DNA of 64,000 bases from Pisaster brevispinus (taxonomy: Eukaryota > Echinodermata > Asteroidea > Forcipulatida > Asteriidae): contig JAMKCF010000006.1 of NCBI GenBank assembly GCA_023634235.1, positions 9,247,672 through 9,311,671 on the forward strand, read 5' to 3'. The number at the start of each line of letters is the position of its first letter. The first letter of the stretch is position 1. A program made the translations under genes and the position numbers. Shown here piece after piece: positions 13,301-22,699 of the stretch. The notes beneath the pieces are model-generated. The model had not been told where the DNA came from. It saw only the letters and a program-made list of their open reading frames with translations, and did not search any database.

Positions 13301-13534
13301 CTGCAGCTGAGGAGGGGCTTGCTGTGGAGGAGGGGCTTGCTGTGGAGGAGGGGCTTGCTGTGGAAGTGGAGCCTGTTGAAGGGTCGGGGCCTTTTGAAAG
13401 GTTTGAGCTGGCTGGATGATGTGAGTCTGTCGCTGAGGGACCTGTGGGTACACTCTAACTTGAGGCTGCTGTTGGGTGGTATGCACCATGTGATGTTGTT
13501 GGACAACAACTGGCTCGCTGGCAGCACAACCCAT
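4386..13534 (-). CDS. Uncharacterised coiled-coil protein with MGCAAS N-terminus (9 coding exons, 574 aa)
   Basis: Coding exons in transcript order: 13534-13235, 12177-11996, 10923-10667, 8252-8054, 7259-7001, 6518-6362, 6020-5923, 5249-5124, 4532-4386. All junctions have GT/AG signals and keep one frame (1,725 nt with stop). The start is the ATG of MGCAASEP. Gly2 and Cys3 fit N-myristoylation plus palmitoylation, which suggests membrane attachment (inference). Residues about 10-95 are Pro/Gln-rich with APPPQQ-like repeats. Residues about 101-245 are Lys/Glu/Gln-rich heptad-like sequence, probably coiled coil. Residues about 247-400 are the most globular-looking part (YKFAAEARNNLVAGSQNI). About 400-450 and 527-565 are again charged helices, the latter ending in an Arg cluster (KRRSRRRRVQ). 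I do not recognise the family and assign no function. Introns hold a LINE remnant, hAT-like MITEs and a SINE. A non-coding 5' exon probably exists, because an acceptor abuts position 13551. Confidence 0.82.
4568..4725 (-). repeat. tRNA-derived SINE (family C)
   Basis: Read on the minus strand, it begins with a tRNA-like head containing an A box (TAGCTCAGCTGGTAGAGCA) and a degenerate B box. A body follows that ends in a CAGTCAGTTTCCCTT-like block. The same head is found at 56,727 and related body pieces at 57,600, 57,905 and 61,370. The cloverleaf cannot be completed because the acceptor-stem ends do not pair, so this is not a tRNA gene. Confidence 0.7.
6070..6230. repeat. Dispersed repeat, family D (three copies)
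   Basis: About 150 bp shared, in the opposite orientation, with 41,870-42,065 and 44,715-44,900. Landmarks are TTAGAACATTCCTAC, GCTCCAATGGAACG and CGCATTAGTG-like blocks in the same relative order. It lies in an intron of the MGCAAS gene. The copies are too diverged to define element ends by eye. Confidence 0.6.
7447..7881 (+). mobile_element. Non-autonomous hAT-like element (CAGGGCTCGA termini), diverged copy
   Basis: It begins CAGGGCTCAAAATTT and ends in TTTGAGCCTAG, a decayed version of the inverted termini at 11,332-11,654 and 57,343-57,787. The internal GGCCCGAGGCCAGTGGTTTTAG-like block is shared by all copies. No transposase frame is present. It lies in an intron of the MGCAAS gene. 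Confidence 0.6.
8905..9015 (+). mobile_element. Fragment of the hAT-like element
   Basis: Only the left internal part (GCAGGCCCGAGGCCAGTGAT onwards) is recognisable. It has the same orientation as the copy at 7,447. No terminal repeats remain. Confidence 0.5.
9765..9942. repeat. GGGCCCAATTTCAT-family MITE-like repeat
   Basis: The right end reads CTATGAAATTGGGCCCA. The body has the recurring blocks GTTTGGCTGGTAACC and TTATTCTGGTAAGCATAA, plus a TGCTTAAGCAGAAA-like block. Other copies or pieces are near 2,760-2,895, 11,675-11,745, 21,955-22,145, 33,370-33,520, 34,738-34,850 and 37,815-37,982. The two ends are inverted versions of one another, as expected of a short fold-back or TIR element. 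Confidence 0.65.
11332..11654 (+). mobile_element. Non-autonomous hAT-like element, 323 bp, intact 5-bp TSD
   Basis: Termini are CAGGGCTCGAAATT and AAATTCGAGCCCTG, a near-perfect 14-bp inverted repeat. The flanks are CATAT at 11,327-11,331 and CATAT at 11,655-11,659. No coding potential is seen. CAGGG-type termini are typical of hAT elements. A 5-bp rather than 8-bp duplication fits the hAT5-type subgroup as I know it; the subgroup is inference. It lies in an intron of the MGCAAS gene. Confidence 0.8.
12529..13091 (+). pseudogene. Non-LTR retrotransposon remnant, C-terminal end of reverse transcriptase (CR1/L2-like)
   Basis: The plus frame 12,529-12,870 encodes the tail of a LINE polymerase: LVLSRIDYGN, RLQNSAARLI, LRELHWLPI and related blocks, which are well-known signatures of the end of CR1/L2/Daphne-type RT. 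The conserved continuation (NVPRANKILG, IWNNLPIAIR, LKTHLF) resumes at 12,942 and stops at 13,091. The two parts are separated by about 75 bp of unrelated sequence ending in a (TTA)n run. A 3' tail of TTATG repeats follows to about 13,165. The element is 5'-truncated, dead, and antisense to its host gene, in the first coding intron. Confidence 0.85.
12868..12941 (+). mobile_element. Short insertion with a LINE/SINE 3'-tail inside the RT remnant
   Basis: This segment interrupts the conserved RT C-terminus. It carries AGCGCTTTATAAGATT followed by TTA repeats, which looks like the 3' terminus and microsatellite tail of another retroposon. It also resembles the GCGCCTTATAAATTT end of the host LINE at about 13,127. 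It therefore probably reflects a later, heavily 5'-truncated retroposition into the older copy. Confidence 0.55.
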
Positions 13535-14522
13535 TGTGACAAATACCTGTGCTGCAACAAAATACACATTTTTTAAATAGTTTAAATCAATTAAGCAAAG
13601 GTTGTATTTTAAGCTGGTTAGTAAACAAGTGCAATTGAGCACGAATCCAATGTGAAATGGTATTGGGCTGGTATATATTTCAGCTAATCAAAAATGTTTT
13701 GAGATTAGCAATTTGTTTGTGCTTGGGCAGCTCTGTGGGGTTGGGCCTTTAAGATTGCTCCTGTTATTAACTTTTTATGTCAAAGCACACGCTGTATGCT
13801 TCATTTAGGACCCATGGTTAATACAAGCTGTGCTTTCTTAAGAGAATCTTCACCCTGTTCACCCCTTTGTTTAACACTACGTTTTTATACTTTTGATATT
13901 CTTTGGGAACATTGAGGAAATAAATAAACTGAATGTCAGAAAGCAGACTCTGTTGTGTTTATGCATAGAATCTTGCAAAAGCTGCCATTGCTGATGGAAA
14001 CATAACGTGTATATCACGCGCAACTCAGTCTCAGCCAATGATAGGTCCTTCTCTGACCTCAGTGAGGGCACTGTTTGAGCTTGGGATTGCAACGTCTTGT
14101 AGTGTACTGAAACAGAACATATTGAAGTGTGTGCTTGTTTCCTGACTTGACCTCATTGTTAATGTAGTCATAAAAAAATTGTTGAGCACCCTGTTTTGGG
14201 GGACTGGGGTGGGAGGGCATGTTTTTTTTTTCTTGAGTCTTGATGACATGGCAAAACAAGATAAAGAATAAAGAAATCATCACAATCACTATAAAACAGT
14301 TAGGGTTTGTGTGTTTTTTTTTTTCAAACTAGTGAAAAATATACTTGATTTGAATAGTGCAGCTCACATGTAATTATACGACAGGGGACCGACAGGGGAC
14401 CAACAAGAGCCAGCAATTTTTTTGTTTTGTACCACGCGTCATGGCTTGGTCAAACAGCCAGCATGTGGTACAATGCAAAATTTGCAGGCCACAAGATCGA
14501 AACCTGGGGGTCGGGCTTGACG

Positions 14523-14662
14523 TACTCCTAGAACTATGCAGTTCCATAAGTACCGCATAGTTCTATTGTATTTAGTTGCGATGATCGTAACCCTCCATCC
14601 TCCCGACCGTCGGAGGATGGAGGGTTACGATCATCGCAACTATACTGTATTAGGAGTAGGGT
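14523..14662. mobile_element. Small fold-back element with TACTCCTA termini
   Basis: An almost perfect palindrome at 14,576-14,641 (arms GTTGCGATGATCGTAACCCT and so on) is enclosed by longer flanks that start TACTCCTAGAACTAT and end TAGGAGTA. A second small hairpin (AGAACTATGC/GCATAGTTCT) sits in the left flank. The outer 15 bp match the ends of the large fold-back element at 17,330-18,078. Approximate flanking repeats (GGGCTTGAC and GGGTTGAC) may be a decayed target duplication. Confidence 0.65.
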
Positions 14663-14959
14663 TGACATATCTGTGTAGAACAGAGCTCAACTTGACTGGA
14701 AAGATCATGGGAAAGGATTTTTTTTTTTAGGATTAAAAAATAAATAGATAAATTATTATAAATAAACAAATAAATTATAGGGATAGTTGCGTTCTGGGGT
14801 GTTTCAATCAAAGGGTCGGATGAGGACGATAAACAACTGTTTTTTTATGTGGCCTAATGAACAAGACAACAAGTCAAATTTTTTCATTTAACACCAATAA
14901 TTAATTGACATGAGATGAGTTTATAAATGAAATTGAGAACATTGTCTGTGTCTTACCTA

Positions 14960-15034
14960 GTTGCGATGATAGTAACCCTCCATCCTCCCGACGGTCGGGA
15001 GGATGGAGGTGGAGGGTTACGATCATCGCAACTA
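14960..15034. mobile_element. Palindromic element related to 14,576-14,641
   Basis: Same palindrome core as at 14.6 kb (GTTGCGATGAT, CCTCCATCCTCCCGAC and complement), with an extra GGAGGT duplication in the right arm. An identical 11-bp sequence, TGTCTTACCTA, is found on both sides (14,949-14,959 and 15,043-15,053), as expected for a target-site duplication or a local duplication made on insertion. Confidence 0.65.
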
Positions 15035-16744
15035 AAAGTAAATGTCTTACCTAATTCCCTGATTCGCTTTTAGTCTCGATGATAATATATCCCAAAAGAA
15101 GACACCGGCTTGTAAACACTGTAATCTTTGCACAAATGATAAATTCAGGAAGGTTCGTACTCGTGGGGTCCAGATAAAGAAATATTCCGTAGCCTCCACT
15201 GGTCTGGGTTGCAGCAGAGCTTCGACGACGTCAATCTCTTAGCAGTCTGATAACCCGAAACCTCCAATTATCGAGCAGGTGGAGGTGTGTGAGGCGGCGT
15301 TCAGACTCTAAACAAGGGGCTTTTACAATGATTTGCATAACAAAGTGTTTGTGTGGTCCGTCGCTATAGCAATGCTCATCAACAGATACACATGCAGACT
15401 GTGGCATTGTTAAAAGTGTGTATTTTTGTCAGAGTGTCATAACAAATAAGTACAAACACAGTCCAGCGTTACTATTTATGCTGACAGATGACGTATTATC
15501 ATTCATAACAAGCAGTTATAGGCCAAAAGAAACAAATAATGTATAATCTCTTGAAAAGAATAGGCCTACGACTTTATAAATAATTGGCGGAGGCCTCCCC
15601 ATTTATGGCCACCAGAACAAAGAACACACTACAAGTACCACCAAGCAAAATGTAGAGTTTGAGGGTACGATATTATTTGTGAAAGACAGTTCATTTCTGA
15701 AAATAATAATTTTCTGCTGATTTTTGAGATTAACGAAAAAAAGTTAGTGACGATGACCTCAACAGTTGCGGGGGTGGGGAGCTCTCGCATGGAACAATGC
15801 TCGTGCAAGGTTTATAAGTGTTTTTACTGTGGCACAATTTTCTGCCAGGCACATACAAATAGATCCGTGGGTGCTCCGGCTCCATTTCTAATCATTTATT
15901 GATTAGAAAGTTGGAAATTTGATTTAGTTTTTAATTTTTACATAGACCCTAAGATGGCCCGAAGTAGATAGGCTAAAAAGCTACATTTGGGTGCCCAGTC
16001 CACTTCCATTCCAACCATCGACAGTGACAAAAGTGGCTTTACAGTTTAGCCTCGTGGGCAAATGACATAACATCAAACAACCGCACGATAAGCCGTGAAA
16101 ACCGCACCGTGAAACCGAATAAAATCAAACAGGGATACGAATGATAAAACCCAAAGATGAAACTGAATGATTTCTGAATCGCCTTTGTGCTTCGATGCCG
16201 CAGTTTCATCTCTTGATTGCCCCCTTGAGGTTATAGTTCTTGCAGTTTCATAAATCAGTCGCACCATCATTTCATGCAGTTTTGTCTTTGGATTTTAGCA
16301 GTTTTTGTTCGGTTCCACGGGCGGTTTCAACGTGTGGTTTTCACAATACGGTACAAAGTAGTCTTAAGACTAGGGCCAAGTTCACAAAGCTGATTGAGCA
16401 GAAAAAGTAGCTAGGCCTATGATTCACAGTCACACAAGTATCCCTTAAAATTGTGTGGTTTTCCTTTTACTTTGATCCATAATTTTGTGAGTAAAAAAAT
16501 GTGTTATGTAAAAATAAATGGCGTAAACTAGGCTTTAATGAAACTATAGGCTCTCGCTTAGCCCCTTCAGTAACTTTATAAACGTATACTTTCGGTACAG
16601 GACTTCAAACATGAGGACCGATCAGTGGGCTAGGCCTAAGACAAGCTCGGAGCCGAGGACCAAACCGCGGTTTCGAAAACGCCCCCAAGCGCGCTCTTTT
16701 AAAAGGGCGCCCTCAACAGCCCACTCATAAATAAGTTATCTTTC

Positions 16745-16755
16745 AAGATGGCGGG
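16745..16755 (+). promoter_or_regulatory. YY1-like motif overlapping the prefoldin 5 start codon
   Basis: AAGATGGCGGG spans the ATG. This matches the well-known YY1 core (AAGATGGCGGC) often placed over the start codon of housekeeping genes. It supports this ATG and a nearby transcription start. Binding in this organism is not shown. Confidence 0.45.
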
Positions 16756-19700
16756 TGGTAGTGGTGAACCTCAAGGTGTGGATTTGATGCAGTTAGCTCT
16801 TCCTCAGCTGAACATGCTGAAGGAAGAAATCGAGCAGGTAGGTGTGAAATAGACAAATAAATACCAACACTTTATTTTAATGTTTTATGTGTCAATCTGG
16901 TCGGCAAAATGGTTCAGTTTTGCTTGGATAAAATAGCCTGTCCAATTTCCGGACATGGAAGTGAAAACTCAGTCAGTCGTGTCAGTGAAACCGATTTGCG
17001 TCTGATTCTGAACACTTTTTGAAAAGTTTTTCTTCCCTTCTCTTTTCGTCATTCATTATTTTATTGACCAGTCTTTCAATCAAGAGCAAATAAAGTGTTT
17101 TTTAAATATATTTATGACACATTATTGTACTTGTAAGTTTCTTCCCTTCTCACTCACCATGCTCACGCCGCTCACACTCACATCAGTCACAGCTCATTTC
17201 ATGGTCATTCACTCATTCAGTAAGTCAGGTCTTGCATTGCACACAGCACAGACAGAGCGGGGATGGGGGGGGGGGGTAGAGATCTTGGTAATCAAAGTTA
17301 AATTGCATTAGTTAGTACTAGCGCCTAGCTACTCCTAGAACTATTCGGTTCGTTCCGCTATCGTCTCCCCGACCCTCATAGTCATAGGTCATCATGTACA
17401 AAATCCTATTCAAAACTTTTTCCCCTTCACGTTTATGCACCTGGACTTCTCTTTTGAAAACGTAGCTCGCCAAAATTAGGCTCTATGTGTTTATTGTTTT
17501 CACAGTGAGCTCGGGGTGGGTCCAGAAAATCCACTCCGCAAAAAAAAGGTGCAAAAAATGATAAATTCCCATCGTTTATTCAGAATCGTCGCCTTCCGAT
17601 AACAAAAATGGCCGCCGTCGCTTGTATCACTGGTATGCTGCGTGCAACGCTGGTCCACTACATGCCTTAAGCTGGTATTCAATAGTATTCTGTGCGCAGC
17701 ACTGGTCCACAATAATCAATGGCTTATCTTTTATACGTAAACCGTTGATTATTGTGAACCAGCGTTGCGCGCAGCATACCATTGATACAAGCGACGGCGG
17801 CCATTTTTGTTGTCGGAAGGCGACAATTCTGAATAAACGATGGGAATTTATCATTTTTTGCACCTTTTTTTTGCGGAGTGGATTTTCTGGACCCACCCCG
17901 AGCTCACTGTGAAAACAAACACATAGAGCCTAATTTTGGCGAGCTATGTTTTCAAAAGAGAAGTCCAGGTGCATAAACGTGAAGGGGAAAAAGTTTCAAA
18001 TAGGATTTTGTACATGATGACCTATGAGGGTCGGGGAGACGATAGCGGAACGAACCGAATAGTTCTAGGAGTAGCGCCTAGCTAGATAAGTAAGTACAAT
18101 AGTATTATTAGTAGTTAATAAAGTAGTGCCAATGATTTTCCGTTTCAGAAAAGTGCAAATTCATTTTTAAAAAACATGAATTCCATTTCAGACACAATAA
18201 ATTCCGTTTCATGTTCTTTAAAAGATAAAAGGTTGTTAGTACCCAGGTAGTCAATTACAAACATAACTTTTGTATAAGATGCACTGCTGACTTCTTAAAA
18301 TGTTAATTTGAACTGAACATTTTCCTGAAAAATACTGTAAATTTACTTGTTGATTTGTTGCATACAAGCCTTATCATCAAAACAGAATGATGATAAAACA
18401 GGCAAAGTTTTCAAATGTTCAGTTCTCTATGATAAAAGATGATCAAAATGTCTGATATGTCATCACTCAGTCAATATCAATTATCTACAAATAGAAATGC
18501 AACAGAAGTTGTCAAAGCTTGATTGTGCAGGCAAAAAACTTGTTAACGGAAACAATTGAGATGCAGATCGTAATTTTAAAACAATTTCTAAAATTTAATG
18601 CACTGACTCACTGACTGATCGCTGCAACAAAAACAAGAAACATGTAACAGCCATTGCACTGCAGTATCCACATAAACAAATTGTCAGCCATTTTGTTTTC
18701 GCTTTGGCAACAAAATGTTGAAAGTTTATGGTTGATTTTAGACATTTCGAGATGAAAAATCAATGTGTATGTTCATATAGAGCATAGGTAAGCTAGTTTG
18801 TGTATAATTGTTGATAAAAGGGAAGGAGAAAATGCAATTTGGGTATAAAAACTGTAAAGAACGTGCCGTGAATGTGATTGCCCTTCGTGTAACACGTATT
18901 AATTTGCTATGTACTGTATATCTAGAGCTTCAACGGTTACGATCTCGTAACTTTTTACGGTCTGATTTTGATGCTTTTTTAGTTTAACAAAAAGAAGCTT
19001 AATAAAGAATGCAGTGTCAAATTAGCTTGCCTGATCAATTTCAATAGGTTTGGCCTTTATAACATGAAAAAACCCTACGTTTTTTTTACTTCAAACTGAA
19101 ATCCCTTTTTCCGTTTCAAAGGGCAGATTCTGCGAATTCTGTCCGTTTTCCGCGATCGCGGAAAATCATTGGCCCTACTAAAGTACTAATTCTAATAAAA
19201 TGCATGCCCAGTCAGTATAATATTAATTAGGCCACAGCAAAAGCACAGGGCACCATGGCAATTGCTGTGGTTGCCGTGGGTTATTTTGAGGCCTGGTCTC
19301 GTACAGCAACAATATGAGATGGCCGGATGAGTAAATACGATAACTGCTAATGCTTGTTATGTCTTGCACACGATAGTTTTGAAATGACTAGACTTTGTTA
19401 AGTTTGTTAACAGGGCCCAGACATTGGACAATGATCATAGCGGACCATCTTAACCAACTGCATACAGTATGAGGTCTGGCTCTGAAAGTTATTATTATTT
19501 TTTTAACATTATCATTTTACCACTGTTACTTGTGATAGTGTCAGTCTTATTGTGGAAACAAAACATCACAAACTGTTGCAACCTCTGCATCACTCTGAAG
19601 AAGAAAAAAACTTGTATACCTTCACAACCTCTTGGCAGGCCGTCCCACTCGAGTAGAAATGAAAATACCTTGGATTCAAATTGGAATTGGAATCACCATC

Positions 19701-22500
19701 AATGACAACCTAAGCTGGAACACTCAGGCACAAGCAGTTGGAGCTCATATGGGTTTATGGAGTCCAGTGCATTGTTCCCATATTTGGCCTGGACCAGACA
19801 TCAGAAAAAGAAAAAAAAAGTTACCCAAATAATTCCAATTTAAAGTTCATGCACCCAGTTTATCTGGGTCATTGCATTTAAACAGAATAGACCTTTATCA
19901 TGCTACCACCATCTTGGTAATGTTCCCTGCATCCAACAGCAGTAATGAATGCTAACATTCATTGCACAAGGAAGGAACCAGACTATTATTTTCTTCCAGC
20001 CTCGGTTTGGTTACAATGGTTTGGATTGGAGAAAAATCAAGATGATAAAGGTCTATTGTAGTACTCCAGGCGTGGAATTTCATCTTCAAGAGGGCAAGGC
20101 CATTTTAATTTTGCAAAGGGCACTTCCACTCCAAAATCTTAAAGTCTACGAGGAACTATTGAAGGTACACTAAGTCCAAGACCAGGGGCAACAGAGGCCA
20201 TGGCCTCCGTGGTCTTCATGTAATTCCTGGCCTGGTACTTATTAACTTTAACAACGTTCCTTTTCCCCCCTGTTTCTGTAGGAAGTTGAGATGCTTCAAG
20301 GATCACTCCAGCAACTGAAGCTAGCACAGACACGCTTCATAGAATCATCAGAGAGTCTTAATAAGTTCAAGAAACCTGAATCAGAAGGTATGTCATACTC
20401 CAAAACATATTTTAACCCCAAATTATAAAAAACAAATCTATGCCAATCAAGGATATACACAATGCTGCATACTCAATTTGTTTTCAAATTTCTGTTGTTT
20501 TTTGCTTTAAAGGTTTTTGTTTTGTATTTCAGGAAAAGAAATTCTAGTTCCACTGACAGCATCTGTATCCTTTTGAATTGTCAATGCTTAAACTAAATAT
20601 ACATCAGTGTGGAGAAGCTCAACCAGCCAGCCAGTGGATTTGAGTAGAGATGGAGATGGAGATGGGCCCAATTTCATGGCTCTGCTTTCGGGGAACGCTG
20701 CATCGTCAAATTAATGTGCTAGCTGTGTAAGCAAAGAATGCTTCGTTGCATGAAGGATTCAGTCCCCGTGATGACACTTGTGTCCTTATGCAAGACACTT
20801 AACCATTACTACTTTGTCCTTCGGATGGGATGTAAAGCCGTAGGTCCCTTGTGCTGTGAGACGCATGTAAAAAAAACAGTACATTTATCACTTAAGAGAA
20901 GAGCTTTGCCCCAGGTTTTTCTGGCATTGGCTGCTGAGTGTGCAGCAGCACTTTGTAACACTTATGAGGTGCTGCATAATTTGTCTTGTCGGTCTTGAAG
21001 AGCAATTGCCTCGATTTTTTTGTATCTAAAGATCTTATTACATTTTCTTACAGGATTAGTTTCTTACTCAATGTTAAAAATTGGCAATCATGAAACGTGA
21101 TTCCTTAATATGCGTAAACAGCTATATGTTCCTGGGAAGTTACAGGATATCAATAATGTTCTCATTGACGTTGGAACGGGATACTATGTTGAAAAGGTAA
21201 GATGGCAAAGGATGTATTTGTTTCTAAAAAGAACAGACAGTTTGTGTATGTTTTCGTTTTGAAATGGCATCATCTGTCGAAATTCGTTCAGAGAAAAAAT
21301 TTGTAAAAAAAAAAGTTACTTTAACTTGCTGTTTCATTGTTGAGGGGCATCTTAGATGTTGTATTTAAGTTTTGTGTTGTTTTTGTATTACTTTGCCAAG
21401 ACTTTACCCCAAGCCCAGGAGTACTTCAAGAGAAAAGTCGATTTTGTGACTCAGCAGATGGAGAAAGTGCAACCTGTTTTAATAGACAAGTCTAAAATGA
21501 GACAAGGTGAGCATAATCAGTTTAGCCGTTTTGAAGTTTTTTATTTGTTTTTTTATAGTAGTCTGAATTTTCATTGCGAACTTGAGAATTTATGACTGTA
21601 TAATTTGGTTTGCGGTAACATCATGTGAGATTATATCTACTTTGCTGTGTAGATGGTTAGAACTTGTCTTGCTGTTATGTTACTACCGCAAAGTTGCCTA
21701 GTTCTGAAAAGAACTGTTTTTGTTATTAGGTACTACGAGGGGGGGGGGGTTAGGAAAATCGCCTCGTTTACTACTTAGCTTAAGTGGACCAAGGGAACTT
21801 TTTGTGTTTACTTCACCGCCACAGAGTGAGCCATTGTTGGTCTCATTATTTTCACTAGCCTGTCGTTTAGTAGGGGCAGAGATTTTCTAATCATGGCCGA
21901 CAAACATTGGGTGGTTCAAATGATATTTCTTCAAATGTTTGAAATCAGGAAATGTTGCTGGGACATGATGTCTTAAAGCTGCTTAAGCACAAAAAGTAGC
22001 TAAGCTCAAACAAGATTATGATTCCCAGAGTATGGTTACCAGCCAAACTACTATGTCACATGTACTATCAATAACTGGCATCCTGCTCATTTTTATTGAG
22101 CAGTAAGTAGTTAAGTAATAATGTCTACTTTCAAGCAGCTTCCCGGTTCACTGTATTGATATTAACCTTACTACTCTCAGTAACATTTACCTGTGAGTCG
22201 ACCAACCATTTGAAACCATTTATCTTTAGAGGGTTCTGTGTATGATGGCACAGCTATGTGCAAACTATCATGTTGCCGGTTACAGTGCATCTATCATTCA
22301 AAATGGTATTGAATAGACGAACAGTAGGAGGGTTAAACTTTGTTTTTGCAAAGCCGTATTTTACTACTTTGTTTAATAAGATATTGTACTTGAATTTGCT
22401 GTACTTTTGTTTCAATGATTCTGCAGTTGTAACAGAAGTGATGAACATGAAGATCCAAGCTCAGATGTCAATGGCCCAAGGTCAAGGGGTCAAGTCATAG
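16748..22500 (+). CDS. PFDN5: Prefoldin subunit 5 (6 exons, 160 aa)
   Basis: Exons 16748-16837, 20282-20387, 20533-20564, 21122-21196, 21401-21506 and 22427-22500; 483 nt with stop, frame continuous at every junction. Prefoldin is a cytosolic hexameric chaperone that passes unfolded actin and tubulin to the CCT chaperonin; subunit 5 is an alpha-type subunit with two long coiled-coil helices joined by beta hairpins. Family signatures seen: LALPQLNMLKEEIEQ at residues 16-30, GKEILVPLTAS then LYVPGKL at about 66-83, VLIDVGTGYYVEK at about 89-101, and EYFKRKVDFVTQQMEKVQP at about 108-126. Length matches the usual size of about 150-160 aa. The start is the first ATG after a GC-rich promoter-like region and carries a YY1-like motif. 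Intron 3 (20565-21121) has U12-type signals. Intron 1 (3.4 kb) carries a fold-back transposon and a hAT-like MITE. Confidence 0.96.
17330..18078. mobile_element. Large fold-back element, about 750 bp, arms of about 340-400 bp
   Basis: Left arm about 17,330-17,728 and right arm about 17,740-18,078 are inverted copies with only scattered differences. They start and end CTACTCCTAGAACTATTCGG and complement and meet at a spacer of a few bases near 17,735. The left arm is longer because a CTGGTCCAC-containing block is duplicated. The flanks are CGCCTAG on both sides, consistent with a 7-bp target duplication. No transposase frame is present. The element lies in intron 1 of PFDN5, so the pre-mRNA should contain a hairpin of more than 300 bp. 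Confidence 0.85.
20067..20234 (+). mobile_element. Short hAT-like MITE (CAGGC..GGAATT termini)
   Basis: Ends are CAGGCGTGGAATT and AATTCCTGGCCTG, inverted with two mismatches. The flanks GTACTC and GTACTT suggest a decayed duplication. The internal CAAAGGGCAC and CCAAGACCAGGGG blocks recur at 40,613-40,740 and, split by the LINE, at 12,490-12,525 plus 13,165-13,205. It lies just before exon 2 of PFDN5. Confidence 0.6.
20565..21121 (+). other. U12-type GT-AG intron (PFDN5 intron 3)
   Basis: The donor reads GTATCCTTTT, a full match to the minor-spliceosome 5' consensus. TTCCTTAAT at 21,101-21,109 matches the U12 branch site and ends about 12 nt before the AG. No polypyrimidine tract lies between branch and AG. 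The exons on both sides are fixed by family conservation (ILVPLTAS then LYVPGKL), so the junction is firm. Confidence 0.85.
20740..21015 (+). repeat. tRNA-derived SINE (family A), 5'-truncated copy
   Basis: Shares CACTTGTGTCCTTATGCAAG, TTCGGATGGGATGTAAAGCC and the AAGAGAAG-to-GGCTGC tail with copies at 27,850, 48,930, 49,930, 51,405, 55,895 and 63,235. The tRNA-like head with A and B boxes is seen in the fuller copies. It lies in intron 3 of PFDN5. Confidence 0.7.
21955..22145. repeat. GGGCCCAATTTCAT-family repeat, internal part
   Basis: Contains TAAAGCTGCTTAAGCACAAA, a GATTCCCAGAGTATGGTTACC-like block, ACTATGTCACATGTA and GACTGGCATCCTGCT-like blocks in the family order (compare 37,815-37,982). 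It lies in the last intron of PFDN5. Confidence 0.6.
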
Positions 22501-22699
22501 CATTTCCCTGCCGTACATCGTTATTAGGTAGACGTAGTATTCATGCCTTCAGCAGTCCATGAAGCCAAAGTCACACAGCAGACCAGCAGATAGCAAGAGG
22601 AATTTCCAAATGAAATATTTGTTTGTAAAACTGCACAATTCTTTGTAAAAGGGACTTAGTTACCTTAAAAAATGTCCACTCTGTAAAATACAATGAGGA

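Larger units (their letters stand above)
13552..16747. other. Divergent spacer between the MGCAAS gene and prefoldin 5
   Basis: The two genes are head to head. No coding exon was found. On the minus strand, a strong donor-like site (TTAG|GTAAGAC) lies at about 15,053 and may end a 5' non-coding exon of the MGCAAS gene. Two palindromic elements sit at 14,523-14,662 and 14,960-15,034. The last 150 bp before the prefoldin start are GC-rich (AAGCGCGCTC, GGGCGCCCTC) with a TTTTAAAAGG stretch and are the likely prefoldin promoter. Confidence 0.5.

Noticed and set aside
14576..14641. microRNA precursor
   Set aside because: The palindrome is nearly perfect with almost no loop and has a second related copy 400 bp away; this is a mobile-element signature rather than a miRNA hairpin.
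19632..19832. Possible reverse-transcriptase fragment (GITINDNLSWNTQA)
   Set aside because: Resembles the end of a LINE or retroelement RT (GVTIDDNLSW type) over only about 15 residues; flanks show nothing supporting it, so not listed as a feature.
20561..20580. Ordinary U2 intron after TAS in prefoldin
   Set aside because: The donor matches GTATCCTTT and a TTCCTTAAT branch lies at the expected distance, so a U12-type call explains it better.
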